Below are positions 1 to 6,789 of a stretch of DNA of 42,444 nt, one piece after another. The position numbers and the translations under genes were made by a program. Below the pieces are notes generated by a model. The model saw only the letters and a list, made by a program, of their open reading frames with translations, ran no database searches and was not told the origin of the DNA. The stretch covers positions 1 to 42,444 of the IMG/VR virus record IMGVR_UViG_3300006734_000014; one strand, given 5' to 3'. This stretch comes from a virus. Position 1 is the first letter of the stretch; the number at the start of each line of letters is the position of its first letter.

Positions 1-393
1 AACCCCATGATGCCTAACAACGCCAGCTTCTACATGGGTCCCCAGGCTGGTCAAGGTTACTTCCTGGCTGGCGAACCTGTGATGCCTACCGGCGTTCAGT
101 TCGAAGGTGTGAAGTTCTTCGAGTCGACCAACTTCCCGACCAAGAACATCACCGCTTCTTTCGATGGTGGTTCCAGCTACGCTTCCAAGGAAGTTGCTCA
201 AGGCTATTTCTTCGGTCCTCAGTCCGTTGGCGTGGGTATCGGTGGCCCGAACGCTCAGGTGCTCATCAACAACAACGACGACTTCAGCCGCTTCATCATC
301 CTGATTTGGCAACTGTACGCTGGCTTCGAAATCCTGAACAAGGACTTCGTGACCACCGCATTCAGCTTCGTCCAGGACGACGGCACTGTCTGA
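1..393 (+). CDS. C-terminal part of a major virion protein, possibly the major capsid protein (partial)
   Basis: The frame is open from the first base, so the two ATG codons at 7 and 10 are probably internal and the gene starts upstream of the window. About 130 residues are visible, rich in Gly, Asn and Phe. They include a segment with GPQSVGVGIGG followed by NNNDDFSRF and a hydrophobic strand, an arrangement seen near the C-terminus of some phage capsid proteins. Codons are strongly biased to GGT, GCT, ACC, AAC and CTG, as in very highly expressed genes, and the next gene shares this bias. The capsid assignment is inference from position, codon bias and this weak resemblance. Another abundant shell or tail protein is possible. 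Confidence 0.6.
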   Translation, partial: NPMMPNNASFYMGPQAGQGYFLAGEPVMPTGVQFEGVKFFESTNFPTKNITASFDGGSSYASKEVAQGYFFGPQSVGVGIGGPNAQVLINNNDDFSRFIILIWQLYAGFEILNKDFVTTAFSFVQDDGTV

Positions 394-427
394 TATCCAT
401 AAGAGTACACACATACGGAAAAGATAA

Positions 428-1225
428 ATGACCTATCTTTCGTCCAAAAAGATCTTCCCAGGTAACTGGGCGGAGCCTCTGAACGGTTGGTACAAGAACA
501 TTGATACCAACGACAGCGGTAGCAACGACGCTTCCAAGGGTGGCCCCACTGCTGTGCTGGCCATCCCCGGCTGGAAATATTTCCAGCAGCGTGGTTATGT
601 GGCTGTGACCAACACCTCGGGTGCTGGCGCTGTCGCTACCGGCACTGTGATCGTTCCTTCCCCTTACCGGAACGATGACACCCGTCCCGACATCACCGGT
701 ATGGTGATTTCTGGTGACGCAACCCTCCCTGCCTACGTCTACCGTGCCACTATCTCCGTGGCTTCTGGTTGGGATGGCACCGTAGCTTCCGGTATCTACG
801 CTGCTACCGGCACCGTGGTTACCTTCGGTCGCGACAACAGCGGTCCTGTGTCTGTTGCAGGCGCTGGTGAGGCTGTGGCACAGGCCAACCTCACCTCCAC
901 CACCTCTGGTTCCCAGGCTGGTGAAGTGTTCTTCGCTGGTACCTCTGCTGCCTATAGCGAGCTGCCCCTGCTGACCGCCACTGGCGCTGCTGGTGTGGAT
1001 GCTTCTGGCGTCTACAAGGAGCTGACTGCCTCCACCGAGTTCAAGGTGTACGCCCGTGGTACCACCACCGGCACCACCACCTCTGGCGGCTGGTACATCT
1101 CTGCTGCTGACTCTGCCGCCAACCGCAAGGGTTACTTCGTGGTTGAAGTGTGCTACCTGCAGCCTGATACCGCTCCTGGCTACGAGGACATCGACGGCTA
1201 TCTCCTGGGCCGCACTGTCAGCTGA
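428..1225 (+). CDS. Abundant virion structural protein
   Basis: This 265-residue protein is rich in Thr, Ser, Gly and Ala. Strand-forming stretches alternate with short turns, and no membrane segment or catalytic motif is visible. The ATG at 428 follows a purine-rich GGAAAAG. Codon use is as strongly biased as in the preceding gene, so both are probably made in large amounts late in infection. From position it could be a head decoration protein, a tail tube protein or a second shell protein. I do not recognise the family. Confidence 0.7.
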   Translation: MTYLSSKKIFPGNWAEPLNGWYKNIDTNDSGSNDASKGGPTAVLAIPGWKYFQQRGYVAVTNTSGAGAVATGTVIVPSPYRNDDTRPDITGMVISGDATLPAYVYRATISVASGWDGTVASGIYAATGTVVTFGRDNSGPVSVAGAGEAVAQANLTSTTSGSQAGEVFFAGTSAAYSELPLLTATGAAGVDASGVYKELTASTEFKVYARGTTTGTTTSGGWYISAADSAANRKGYFVVEVCYLQPDTAPGYEDIDGYLLGRTVS

Positions 1226-1236
1226 TTGAGGTAAAC

Positions 1237-1261
1237 TAGGACCAGGTAAATTCTGGTCCTA
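1237..1261 (+). promoter_or_regulatory. Perfect 9-bp stem-loop ending on the start codon of the HhH gene
   Basis: Arms TAGGACCAG (1237-1245) and CTGGTCCTA (1253-1261) are exact reverse complements around a 7-base loop. The last paired base is the A of the ATG at 1261. No T-run follows, so it is not a normal terminator. It would lie inside the ribosome footprint. Confidence 0.7.
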
Positions 1262-1689
1262 TGTCTACAACTGCTTCAGCCCTGTATCAACACAAAAAAA
1301 CAGGTGCACGGGTCAAAGTTGTAAGTGAGTGGGATAACGGCGATTGGTTCATGGTCGAAGACCAGGACGGTCGCCTTTTCACCGCTTACAAAACCGAGCT
1401 GGTTCCCGACGAAGCAGCCACGAAGAAAGTTCAGACACTTCAGGTTAAGGATAAGGCTGCTCAAGAGGAGCCTCGTTCTTTTCCGCCTGATACGCGTCTG
1501 AACATCAACGCTGCCACTGCCCAGATGATCGCTGATCATATCAAGGGTATTGGCCTCAAGACTGCCCGTGAGATCAAAGACCTGCAGATGTCCTTATCGG
1601 GTGAAAGGTTCAACAATCTCGAGCAGTTGAAACAGATTAAACGTGTCGATTGGGACGCGGTTTTCTCCGCAGACTTAATTCGAGTCTGA
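1261..1689 (+). CDS. Helix-hairpin-helix (ComEA-like) protein
   Basis: The protein has 142 residues. The N-terminal half (about 1-50) looks like a small beta-barrel, with alternating polar and aromatic residues around EWDNGDWFMVEDQDG. A charged linker follows. From about 78 the C-terminal half reads RLNINAATAQMIADHIKGIG and then LKTAREI, the classic helix-hairpin-helix pattern (NINxA, GIGxxxAxxI) that binds DNA backbones. In this family the motif gives sequence-independent DNA binding. Its place among virion genes suggests a head-associated or DNA-packaging role, which is inference. The ATG at 1261 has no Shine-Dalgarno sequence and sits at the foot of a stem-loop. A terminator follows at 1707. 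Confidence 0.75.
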   Translation: MSTTASALYQHKKTGARVKVVSEWDNGDWFMVEDQDGRLFTAYKTELVPDEAATKKVQTLQVKDKAAQEEPRSFPPDTRLNINAATAQMIADHIKGIGLKTAREIKDLQMSLSGERFNNLEQLKQIKRVDWDAVFSADLIRV

Positions 1690-1706
1690 CTCATCTCCTA
1701 CGGAAG

Positions 1707-1735
1707 ACCCCTGGGAAACCGGGGGTTTTCTTGTT
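1707..1735 (+). terminator. Rho-independent terminator
   Basis: ACCCCTGG (1707-1714) pairs with CCGGGGGT (1719-1726) around GAAA, with one G-T pair. A TTTTC and TTGTTTT tract follows. It probably ends the capsid-region transcript 18 bases after the HhH gene stop. Confidence 0.8.
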
Positions 1736-1756
1736 TTAGAATCAAAAATAAAACGA
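1731..1756 (+). promoter_or_regulatory. Small stem-loop just upstream of a start codon
   Basis: GTTTTA (1733-1738) pairs exactly with TAAAAC (1749-1754). The stem can extend to eight pairs with one wobble, ending at 1756, one base before the ATG at 1758. It directly follows the terminator. The arms are A/T-rich, so this is the weaker kind of example. Confidence 0.45.
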
Positions 1757-1757
1757 T

Positions 1758-2597
1758 ATGGCTTACGTTCCAGTTAGATCTGGTTTTACAGGTCCAAGTA
1801 ATAAGATCGGTGGTTCGTCTCCATACCATGTCGATCTGAAGATGCTGGAATCTCTTCCGATTGCGGATAGAGTAAAAGCTATTGATACGTTAGCAAAGCA
1901 ATATCGTTCTATTGGACGTGAGATTGAGTTCTCCAATGCTGCAGTTTCTGGTCAACGCTGGGACCCAGCCAAAGATTTGAGCGATAAGGTTGACCTTCTC
2001 AACCGTGCTGCTTCTGCGCATGGACACAGCAGGCATCAAGGGTGGCAATCGCTTGACTTTTATGTTCCGTTCAAGAACAAAAGCAGGTTCGATAAAGGCG
2101 CTGTAGAGGACGCCTCGATCTTCTTGCCGGCAGTTCCAGGGGGAAAGGTGCGCAGGGGCTCTGGAGGCGGCTACGGATACTACTCAGAGGCCCTGGATCC
2201 CAGCGGACAGGTTGTGTTCAGGGTTGGTCACGGCAATATAGATCGCCCGGAAAGCCAAGCAGAGATGTCTATTGCTGCTTCAACAACTCCACCTCCTGCT
2301 CCTCAGCTGCCAGCTCCTGAAGGCAGCGGAAACTCAAACCTAACCAATGCTTTTCTGGCAACAATGATCCAGAATCAGCAAGGGCAAAATCAGCTCTTGG
2401 AAGCTCTTACCGAAGCCATCGGAAAGAAAGAACCCCCCAAGAGTATTTCTAAACAACTCTCAGAAGCTATCGTTGGTAATGCACTCAGCCAAGCCTTAAA
2501 TCCTCAAGGATTTCTTAGCAAGTTCATGGGAGAAGATCCATTTCTTCAGGGTAGCGCCATGGGTACCGGCCAGTTCCTGAGCGGAAATCTCTTTTGA
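1758..2597 (+). CDS. Virion-associated protein with an M23-like central segment
   Basis: The protein has 279 residues. The N-terminus is mixed. Residues about 90-160 hold RHQGWQSLDFYVP, then GGKVRRGSGGGYGYY and QVVFRVGHGN. This order resembles an M23 metallopeptidase (His...Asp near a FYVP strand, a GGYG turn, then a strand ending in a His). The usual H-x3-D spacing and the terminal HLHFE motif are missing, so an active enzyme is unlikely unless the family has diverged. A Pro-rich linker (about 193-208, TPPPAPQLPAPEG) and a helical Gln-rich C-terminus follow. No clear Shine-Dalgarno precedes ATG 1758. It may be a scaffold, tail or peptidoglycan-binding virion protein. Confidence 0.6.
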   Translation: MAYVPVRSGFTGPSNKIGGSSPYHVDLKMLESLPIADRVKAIDTLAKQYRSIGREIEFSNAAVSGQRWDPAKDLSDKVDLLNRAASAHGHSRHQGWQSLDFYVPFKNKSRFDKGAVEDASIFLPAVPGGKVRRGSGGGYGYYSEALDPSGQVVFRVGHGNIDRPESQAEMSIAASTTPPPAPQLPAPEGSGNSNLTNAFLATMIQNQQGQNQLLEALTEAIGKKEPPKSISKQLSEAIVGNALSQALNPQGFLSKFMGEDPFLQGSAMGTGQFLSGNLF

Positions 2598-2608
2598 TTA
2601 GCTGCAAC

Positions 2609-2614
2609 TATAAT
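2609..2614 (+). promoter_or_regulatory. TATAAT-like -10 element inside a short dyad
   Basis: TATAAT at 2609-2614 lies within CAACT-ATAATG-AGTTG (2605-2620), a 5-bp inverted repeat. No -35 hexamer is visible at 16-18 bases. It is a candidate host-sigma promoter for the genes from 2637. Confidence 0.35.
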
Positions 2615-2636
2615 GAGTTGATGCTGGAAGGTAGAA

Positions 2637-3098
2637 GTGCAGTTATCTGACTTTGACAAAAGTAGGGTCAGGTATCACCTGGGCTACTTCACTGTTTCTG
2701 TTCCGGCGGGTGACTATGCCCGCTTGGAAGAAGCAATGAATACAGTCCCAGACTCCTACTTCTACGACAAGATCATCATTCAGATTGGTCGTTGCGATAC
2801 AGCAGAAAAGAAGACGGAAGTTGCAAGCTCTCCGTCCACGCGTTTGGAAACGATCCTTGGTGACGTTGACCGTACGATTCGTTCCAGTAATGCCAAGGAG
2901 GCATTAAAAGTCTGGGACGAAATTTACCTGTACGAAACCAATCGTTTGGCTAACATATTGTATGTGCCAAACTATAAAGATCCGTTCCAGGCTCGTTATC
3001 GCTACGAGCGCTCTGGTGCTGAGTTCATTCAGGCGTTACCTGGTCCTGCTGACACCGCTGTTGGCTCACGTATCTATCTCATGGAGAACTGGCGATAA
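2637..3098 (+). CDS. Probable head-tail junction protein (conserved phage structural protein)
   Basis: The protein has 153 residues and starts at GTG 2637 with GGAAGG about eight bases upstream. It begins with LSDFDKSRVRYHLGY, is helical and charged, and has an acidic middle. Its last base is also the first base of the next ATG (3098), so the two genes are translationally coupled. Size, helical character and location after shell genes suit a head-completion or adaptor protein. I infer that from context, and no catalytic motif is visible. Confidence 0.65.
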   Translation: MQLSDFDKSRVRYHLGYFTVSVPAGDYARLEEAMNTVPDSYFYDKIIIQIGRCDTAEKKTEVASSPSTRLETILGDVDRTIRSSNAKEALKVWDEIYLYETNRLANILYVPNYKDPFQARYRYERSGAEFIQALPGPADTAVGSRIYLMENWR

Positions 3099-4435
3099 TG
3101 TTAGGCTTCCTTCGTCAATTCGCTCAGTCGAGCCCACAGGTTCTGCGTGCCATCCAGGGCTTTGGTGCTAAGGCTGCACCTGCTATTAAAGCAGCTGCTG
3201 ATACCGTTACTAACCCAGCTACGTACCGAGCGCTGGCAGGGCAGGCTGAACGGGTGCTCCAGAAACCTTTACCTAAGGCTTTCGCTGGAACAAACTTTGG
3301 CAACATCCCCACTCGTTTCACGGGGATGATCACGGATCTGACCAATGCACCTGCTGGTTTAGCACGCAACGTACAGACCGGCATGGTCAATCGTGCGATC
3401 CAGGAAGCTGCTGGCGTTGCTCCTCAGCTCTCCCGTACCGTGGGGCAGGCAGCAAGCGGTGCTCTGCGTGCTCCTGTCATTGGTGAAGCGTTGCGGGCAG
3501 GTCAATCTGTCATGACCAATCCAATGCAAACTGCCATTCAAGTCGGCGGCCAGTTTGCTCGTGACCCAGGTCTGCGTCGTGAATTCCTTAAGCAGTTCGG
3601 CGGCACCAGTGAGAAAGCTGCTCGTGCTTTGAGTGGACAGGCTGGTTTTGGCCGAGTGGGTAGCCTGCTTCAGAACCTTTCTCCCGGTGGCGCAACTGGC
3701 CTGCGTGGCACTGCGGTTCTCGGTGGAATGGGAGGCATGGCCTGGGGCCTAGGCGATCCAAGTGCGCTGATTGAAGCAAGCCAAGGCGTTCAAGGTTTCC
3801 TGAAGGATCGTGGTTTGATTTACGATCCAGCCAAAGATTCGCGCGTTACTTCAATCCAAGATCGTCCTGTCGTTAATCCTGGTGAGCTTGCACCTGATTA
3901 CAGCGGTGCTCGTGATCGTGCGTTCAGGTTTGCTCAATATGCTGGAATGGATGGAACTGGACCCAGTTCTGCTCTGTTAAATGCTTACGATCAATACCGT
4001 AGAGGAGAATGGCCTGGAGTGACTCCCCCTGGTGGCACCCCGCCGCCAGCCCCGATCCTTCCTCCTCCACAAGGGGCGGGATCGCAAGCCGGACAACAGA
4101 CTCCTTCACCAACTGCACCTCCTGCACCTGGGGCGGTGTCTAACGGGGCCGGTGTTCCCGCACAACGCCAAAATGTTCAACAACGCGCGCTCTCTCAAGA
4201 AGTACTTAATGCTGCTCAGCAGTACGCTGCTCCTGCAGGTGTCCCCCTTTCTTCCTTCTATTCGGGCCAGCAGCAACTGGGTAGGAGCATGGAGCAGACT
4301 GGAGAGCTACAGCGTCGGTTGAAGGATCTTGGTGGTGCAGCCGGGATGAGCAACGAAGCCCTGATGCAATGGGCTCAAGCCAATCCGGAACTTGCCTACC
4401 GCGAACTGATGAAACTCCAAGGGAGGAGCCGGTAA
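3098..4435 (+). CDS. Ala/Gly/Pro-rich internal or tail virion protein
   Basis: The 445-residue protein begins with a helical N-terminus rich in Ala and Gly (FAQSSPQVLRAIQGFGAK). It continues through a long low-complexity helical body with glycine-rich hydrophobic patches near residues 195-215. A proline-rich linker (about 308-345) leads to a Gln- and Glu-rich helical C-terminus. Such alternation of amphipathic helix and flexible linker is typical of internal or ejected virion proteins that pass through the membrane, such as the T7 gp14-gp16 group. No direct homology is claimed. The gene is coupled at both ends, sharing a base with the previous stop and with the next ATG at 4435. Confidence 0.65.
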   Translation: MLGFLRQFAQSSPQVLRAIQGFGAKAAPAIKAAADTVTNPATYRALAGQAERVLQKPLPKAFAGTNFGNIPTRFTGMITDLTNAPAGLARNVQTGMVNRAIQEAAGVAPQLSRTVGQAASGALRAPVIGEALRAGQSVMTNPMQTAIQVGGQFARDPGLRREFLKQFGGTSEKAARALSGQAGFGRVGSLLQNLSPGGATGLRGTAVLGGMGGMAWGLGDPSALIEASQGVQGFLKDRGLIYDPAKDSRVTSIQDRPVVNPGELAPDYSGARDRAFRFAQYAGMDGTGPSSALLNAYDQYRRGEWPGVTPPGGTPPPAPILPPPQGAGSQAGQQTPSPTAPPAPGAVSNGAGVPAQRQNVQQRALSQEVLNAAQQYAAPAGVPLSSFYSGQQQLGRSMEQTGELQRRLKDLGGAAGMSNEALMQWAQANPELAYRELMKLQGRSR

Positions 4436-5112
4436 TGGCACCTAGGGTTGGCATCCTTCCACCGGAAGAGCGCATGGCCATCTTCCGTGGAGCCAAGCAA
4501 TTAGGCTTGGATCCATACGAATTTGGTGCGTTCCTTTCACTTGAATCGGGTCCAAATATGGATCCGAACATTGTGGGAGGTGCCGGTGGTCGTCACAAAG
4601 GTCTCATCCAGTTCGGTCAAAATGAACAACGACAGTACGGCATCTCTGGTCCACAGACCCGAGCTGGTCAGATGGACGCAGTTTTGCAGTACTTTCAAGA
4701 CCGTGGTTACAAACCAGGCATGGGAATTGCTCGTGCTTATGCAACTGTTCTTGGTGGTAATCCCAACGTTTCTTTGACATCACAGGATTCGTTCGGCACT
4801 TCGGTGCAATCAATGCTTCCTCGTTTCAGAAAAGGTGGTGATTACTACGCCAATGCACAACGAGTACTGGGGGATTTACCTCCAGAATTTGGTGCACCTG
4901 TTGGACAAGTTGCGCAAACACCTGCACCATCACCTGCACCTGTTGCTGCTGTCCCAACGACTACAGCAAAACGTAAGCAAAAAGCTGAGTCGCTTCTCAG
5001 TGACGTAAAAGAAGGGATTGTGCAGCAACTCCTGCGTAATGCACTTCAGGTTCCCAGTGTTCCAGGGGCCTTTGGCGCCATGGGTTTCCAAGGTATGGGT
5101 AAGTTGTTCTAA
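4435..5112 (+). CDS. Virion lysozyme/transglycosylase-like protein
   Basis: I place the start at ATG 4435 and not at the ATG at 4369, because it overlaps the previous stop (TAATG) and is preceded by GGGAGGAG. That gives 225 residues. The N-terminal region contains FGAFLSLESGPN, with Glu37 placed like the catalytic Glu of lysozyme-type transglycosylases, then GGAGGRHKGLIQFG, which parallels the GxxGLMQ motif of that fold. A Pro/Ala linker and a basic helical tail follow. A virion-carried transglycosylase would open peptidoglycan locally during DNA entry. The fold assignment comes from motifs only. The stop overlaps the ATG at 5112. Confidence 0.65.
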   Translation: MAPRVGILPPEERMAIFRGAKQLGLDPYEFGAFLSLESGPNMDPNIVGGAGGRHKGLIQFGQNEQRQYGISGPQTRAGQMDAVLQYFQDRGYKPGMGIARAYATVLGGNPNVSLTSQDSFGTSVQSMLPRFRKGGDYYANAQRVLGDLPPEFGAPVGQVAQTPAPSPAPVAAVPTTTAKRKQKAESLLSDVKEGIVQQLLRNALQVPSVPGAFGAMGFQGMGKLF

Positions 5113-5399
5113 TGTCGTATATCGAATACGCTGACAAATATCTACCGGGTGAGGTGTACCGCAGCCAGTATGGTGGTGCGGGCACCAATCCCTTTTATCA
5201 ACTGTACGCAAAAACAAAAAAAGGTGTGAAGTTCACACCTCAAGAGGAAGACACGATGTCTGGGGAATCGTTCCAGCGGTTTCTTAATCTTCAAAGGAAT
5301 CCTTCTTCTCTCTTTTCAGAAGCAGTGAAGTATCCAGAAGGATTCAATCAGTACATGAGCCTGGTCCGTGAGTTTGGCTTGAATCCGGGCTCGGTGTAG
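5112..5399 (+). CDS. Small virion-operon protein, function unknown
   Basis: The 95-residue protein starts at an ATG overlapping the previous stop (TAATG). It is rich in Tyr, Phe and Glu, with the motif YADKYLPGEVYRSQYGG, and no membrane segment is seen. Its last 56 bases overlap the 3' end of the opposite-strand endonuclease, so that gene was probably inserted against its end. Whether the present C-terminus (FGLNPGSV) is original cannot be judged here. Confidence 0.65.
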   Translation: MSYIEYADKYLPGEVYRSQYGGAGTNPFYQLYAKTKKGVKFTPQEEDTMSGESFQRFLNLQRNPSSLFSEAVKYPEGFNQYMSLVREFGLNPGSV

Positions 5400-5946
5400 T
5401 AATTGCAAAGGCTCTTTCCAAGGGCCAGCCTTTGTTGAGGCGTTTCTGCATTGACTGTGGAGTAATGCCTACCTCTCTGGCCCAATCCGCGATGCATTGG
5501 GTTTTCCCGTTAAAAGTATAAAGGCGAGTGGCACGCTTGCCTCCTCTGTTGCGAGTTTGCTCTTTTCTTGTAGCCCATCGACAGTTTTCTTTACAGTAGT
5601 TTTTATCGTTATTAATCCTTTCTAGTTCCATTTTGGGATCTGGTTTCTTGCCCATATCTGCCAGAAACACCGTAAAGTCTTCCCAAGCGGGATCGTAGCC
5701 AATTCCACGTCCACCATAACGTTCATAATGGGTTGTGCCAATGCAATTACAGCGGCTTTTCATTGCACACCATGAACCGTATTCTGGTGTTCTATCTCTG
5801 TTTCCACCATGCTTAAAAGAAGCGCAGTTTTTTGAACAATAGACATACCCTCTATCTCGCAAACGCTTTCTATGCCAAGCTGCGGTATTGCCTTGGCGTT
5901 CGTAAAACTTGCCACAGCAAGCGCACCGAAAAGTTGTTTGTGCCAT
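5344..5946 (-). CDS. HNH/AP2-type homing endonuclease
   Basis: The protein has 200 residues, on the strand opposite to all its neighbours. An N-terminal zinc-binding segment has CACCGKFY followed by YCSKNC. The nuclease-like core reads TPEYGSWCAMKSRC, YGGRGIGYDPAWEDF, ADMGKKP, ELERINNDKNY and NCRWATRKEQTRNR, a familiar phage endonuclease series. The C-terminus (FNGKTQCIADWAREVG...LNKGWPLERAF) is a NUMOD-like DNA-binding repeat. Such genes spread by cutting alleles that lack them. It sits inside an otherwise continuous plus-strand virion operon, so it is best seen as a mobile insertion. Confidence 0.85.
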   Translation of the reverse strand: MAQTTFRCACCGKFYERQGNTAAWHRKRLRDRGYVYCSKNCASFKHGGNRDRTPEYGSWCAMKSRCNCIGTTHYERYGGRGIGYDPAWEDFTVFLADMGKKPDPKMELERINNDKNYCKENCRWATRKEQTRNRGGKRATRLYTFNGKTQCIADWAREVGITPQSMQKRLNKGWPLERAFAITTPSPDSSQTHGPGSCTD

Positions 5947-5971
5947 TAGAATAAGAGAAGTTTTCGGAGGC

Positions 5972-5996
5972 CCCTGTCAAAGTAGCATAGACAGGG
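5972..5996 (+). promoter_or_regulatory. 7-bp stem-loop ending on a GTG start
   Basis: CCCTGTC (5972-5978) pairs exactly with GACAGGG (5990-5996) around 11 bases. The final G is the first base of the GTG chosen as start of the next gene. It lies between the divergent endonuclease and the downstream virion gene. Confidence 0.6.
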
Positions 5997-6787
5997 TGTT
6001 TAGTCAAATATCCAGTACTAGCAGCAACAAACAGCCCGTATTTGTTGACCGCCCGCTGTTTGATTCGGTGCGGGTCACAACTCAGACGGTTGGCAGCCAA
6101 GCAGGTAATACTATCTTTGTGCAAGGTGGTCAAGCGCCTTCCATCCTGGTGGATATGGATGCTGCCCTGGAGGAAGATAATAACAATGGCGGCGTGGTGG
6201 AAGCAATCACTATTATCCGCAATGATTATTACCGAGACGTTGATTATACTGTTTCATCCGGCACTTCCGGAAATGTTATATCGCTTACCAGTGGGCAGAT
6301 CGTTTTCATCTCTGATACTGGTGTTTTGACCAATGGTGTAGCCAGCGGATACGGTTACTACACATACACTGGCGGCTCCACTCTGACTGGAGTCAATACT
6401 GCACTTGACTACTCGGGTGGCACGACATCTGGTTTCTTGTACAACGGTGTCAGTTATGGTTATCAACCTGCTGTAACGTTTGTGTTCTATCACACTCGTG
6501 GCACGACGACTCCGATTCCAGCTTCTGGTGATTATCAAGTACTGTTTGCTAAAAAGGTCCCGGCTAATACGCAACGGGTTGATTGCACTGACGTAATGCC
6601 AGAACTGGCTGTGCCTGTTGTCTCTGCTGGTAATACGAACGGTCTTGGCGAAGGTGCCCCCTTGCGCAACAAGGGCGTTTACCTGGAGCGTGGCGACCGT
6701 ATTTACGTTGGCGTTTTTCCGGACGGCCCCAACATTTCTGGTTACATCCCAGGCGCACATATCACGGCACAAGGCGGTTTCTTCTGA
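5996..6787 (+). CDS. Beta-rich virion structural protein
   Basis: I choose GTG 5996 (263 residues). The earlier ATG at 5909 would overlap the opposite endonuclease gene, and the residues it adds look unstructured. The protein has many Gly, Thr, Ser, Val and Tyr residues with repeated strand-turn patterns (SGYGYYTYTGGS, TFVFYHTRGTT). It ends with a well-formed domain containing ERGDRIYVGVF. This suits a tail or head surface protein. It lies directly upstream of a large structural gene (two-base gap), so the two are cotranscribed. The start is uncertain because of the endonuclease insertion. Confidence 0.65.
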   Translation: MFSQISSTSSNKQPVFVDRPLFDSVRVTTQTVGSQAGNTIFVQGGQAPSILVDMDAALEEDNNNGGVVEAITIIRNDYYRDVDYTVSSGTSGNVISLTSGQIVFISDTGVLTNGVASGYGYYTYTGGSTLTGVNTALDYSGGTTSGFLYNGVSYGYQPAVTFVFYHTRGTTTPIPASGDYQVLFAKKVPANTQRVDCTDVMPELAVPVVSAGNTNGLGEGAPLRNKGVYLERGDRIYVGVFPDGPNISGYIPGAHITAQGGFF

Positions 6788-6789
6788 TC

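Noticed and set aside
5400-5995. Group I intron carrying the endonuclease
   Set aside because: The endonuclease is on the opposite strand, and I saw no group I core or obvious exon continuity between the flanking genes.
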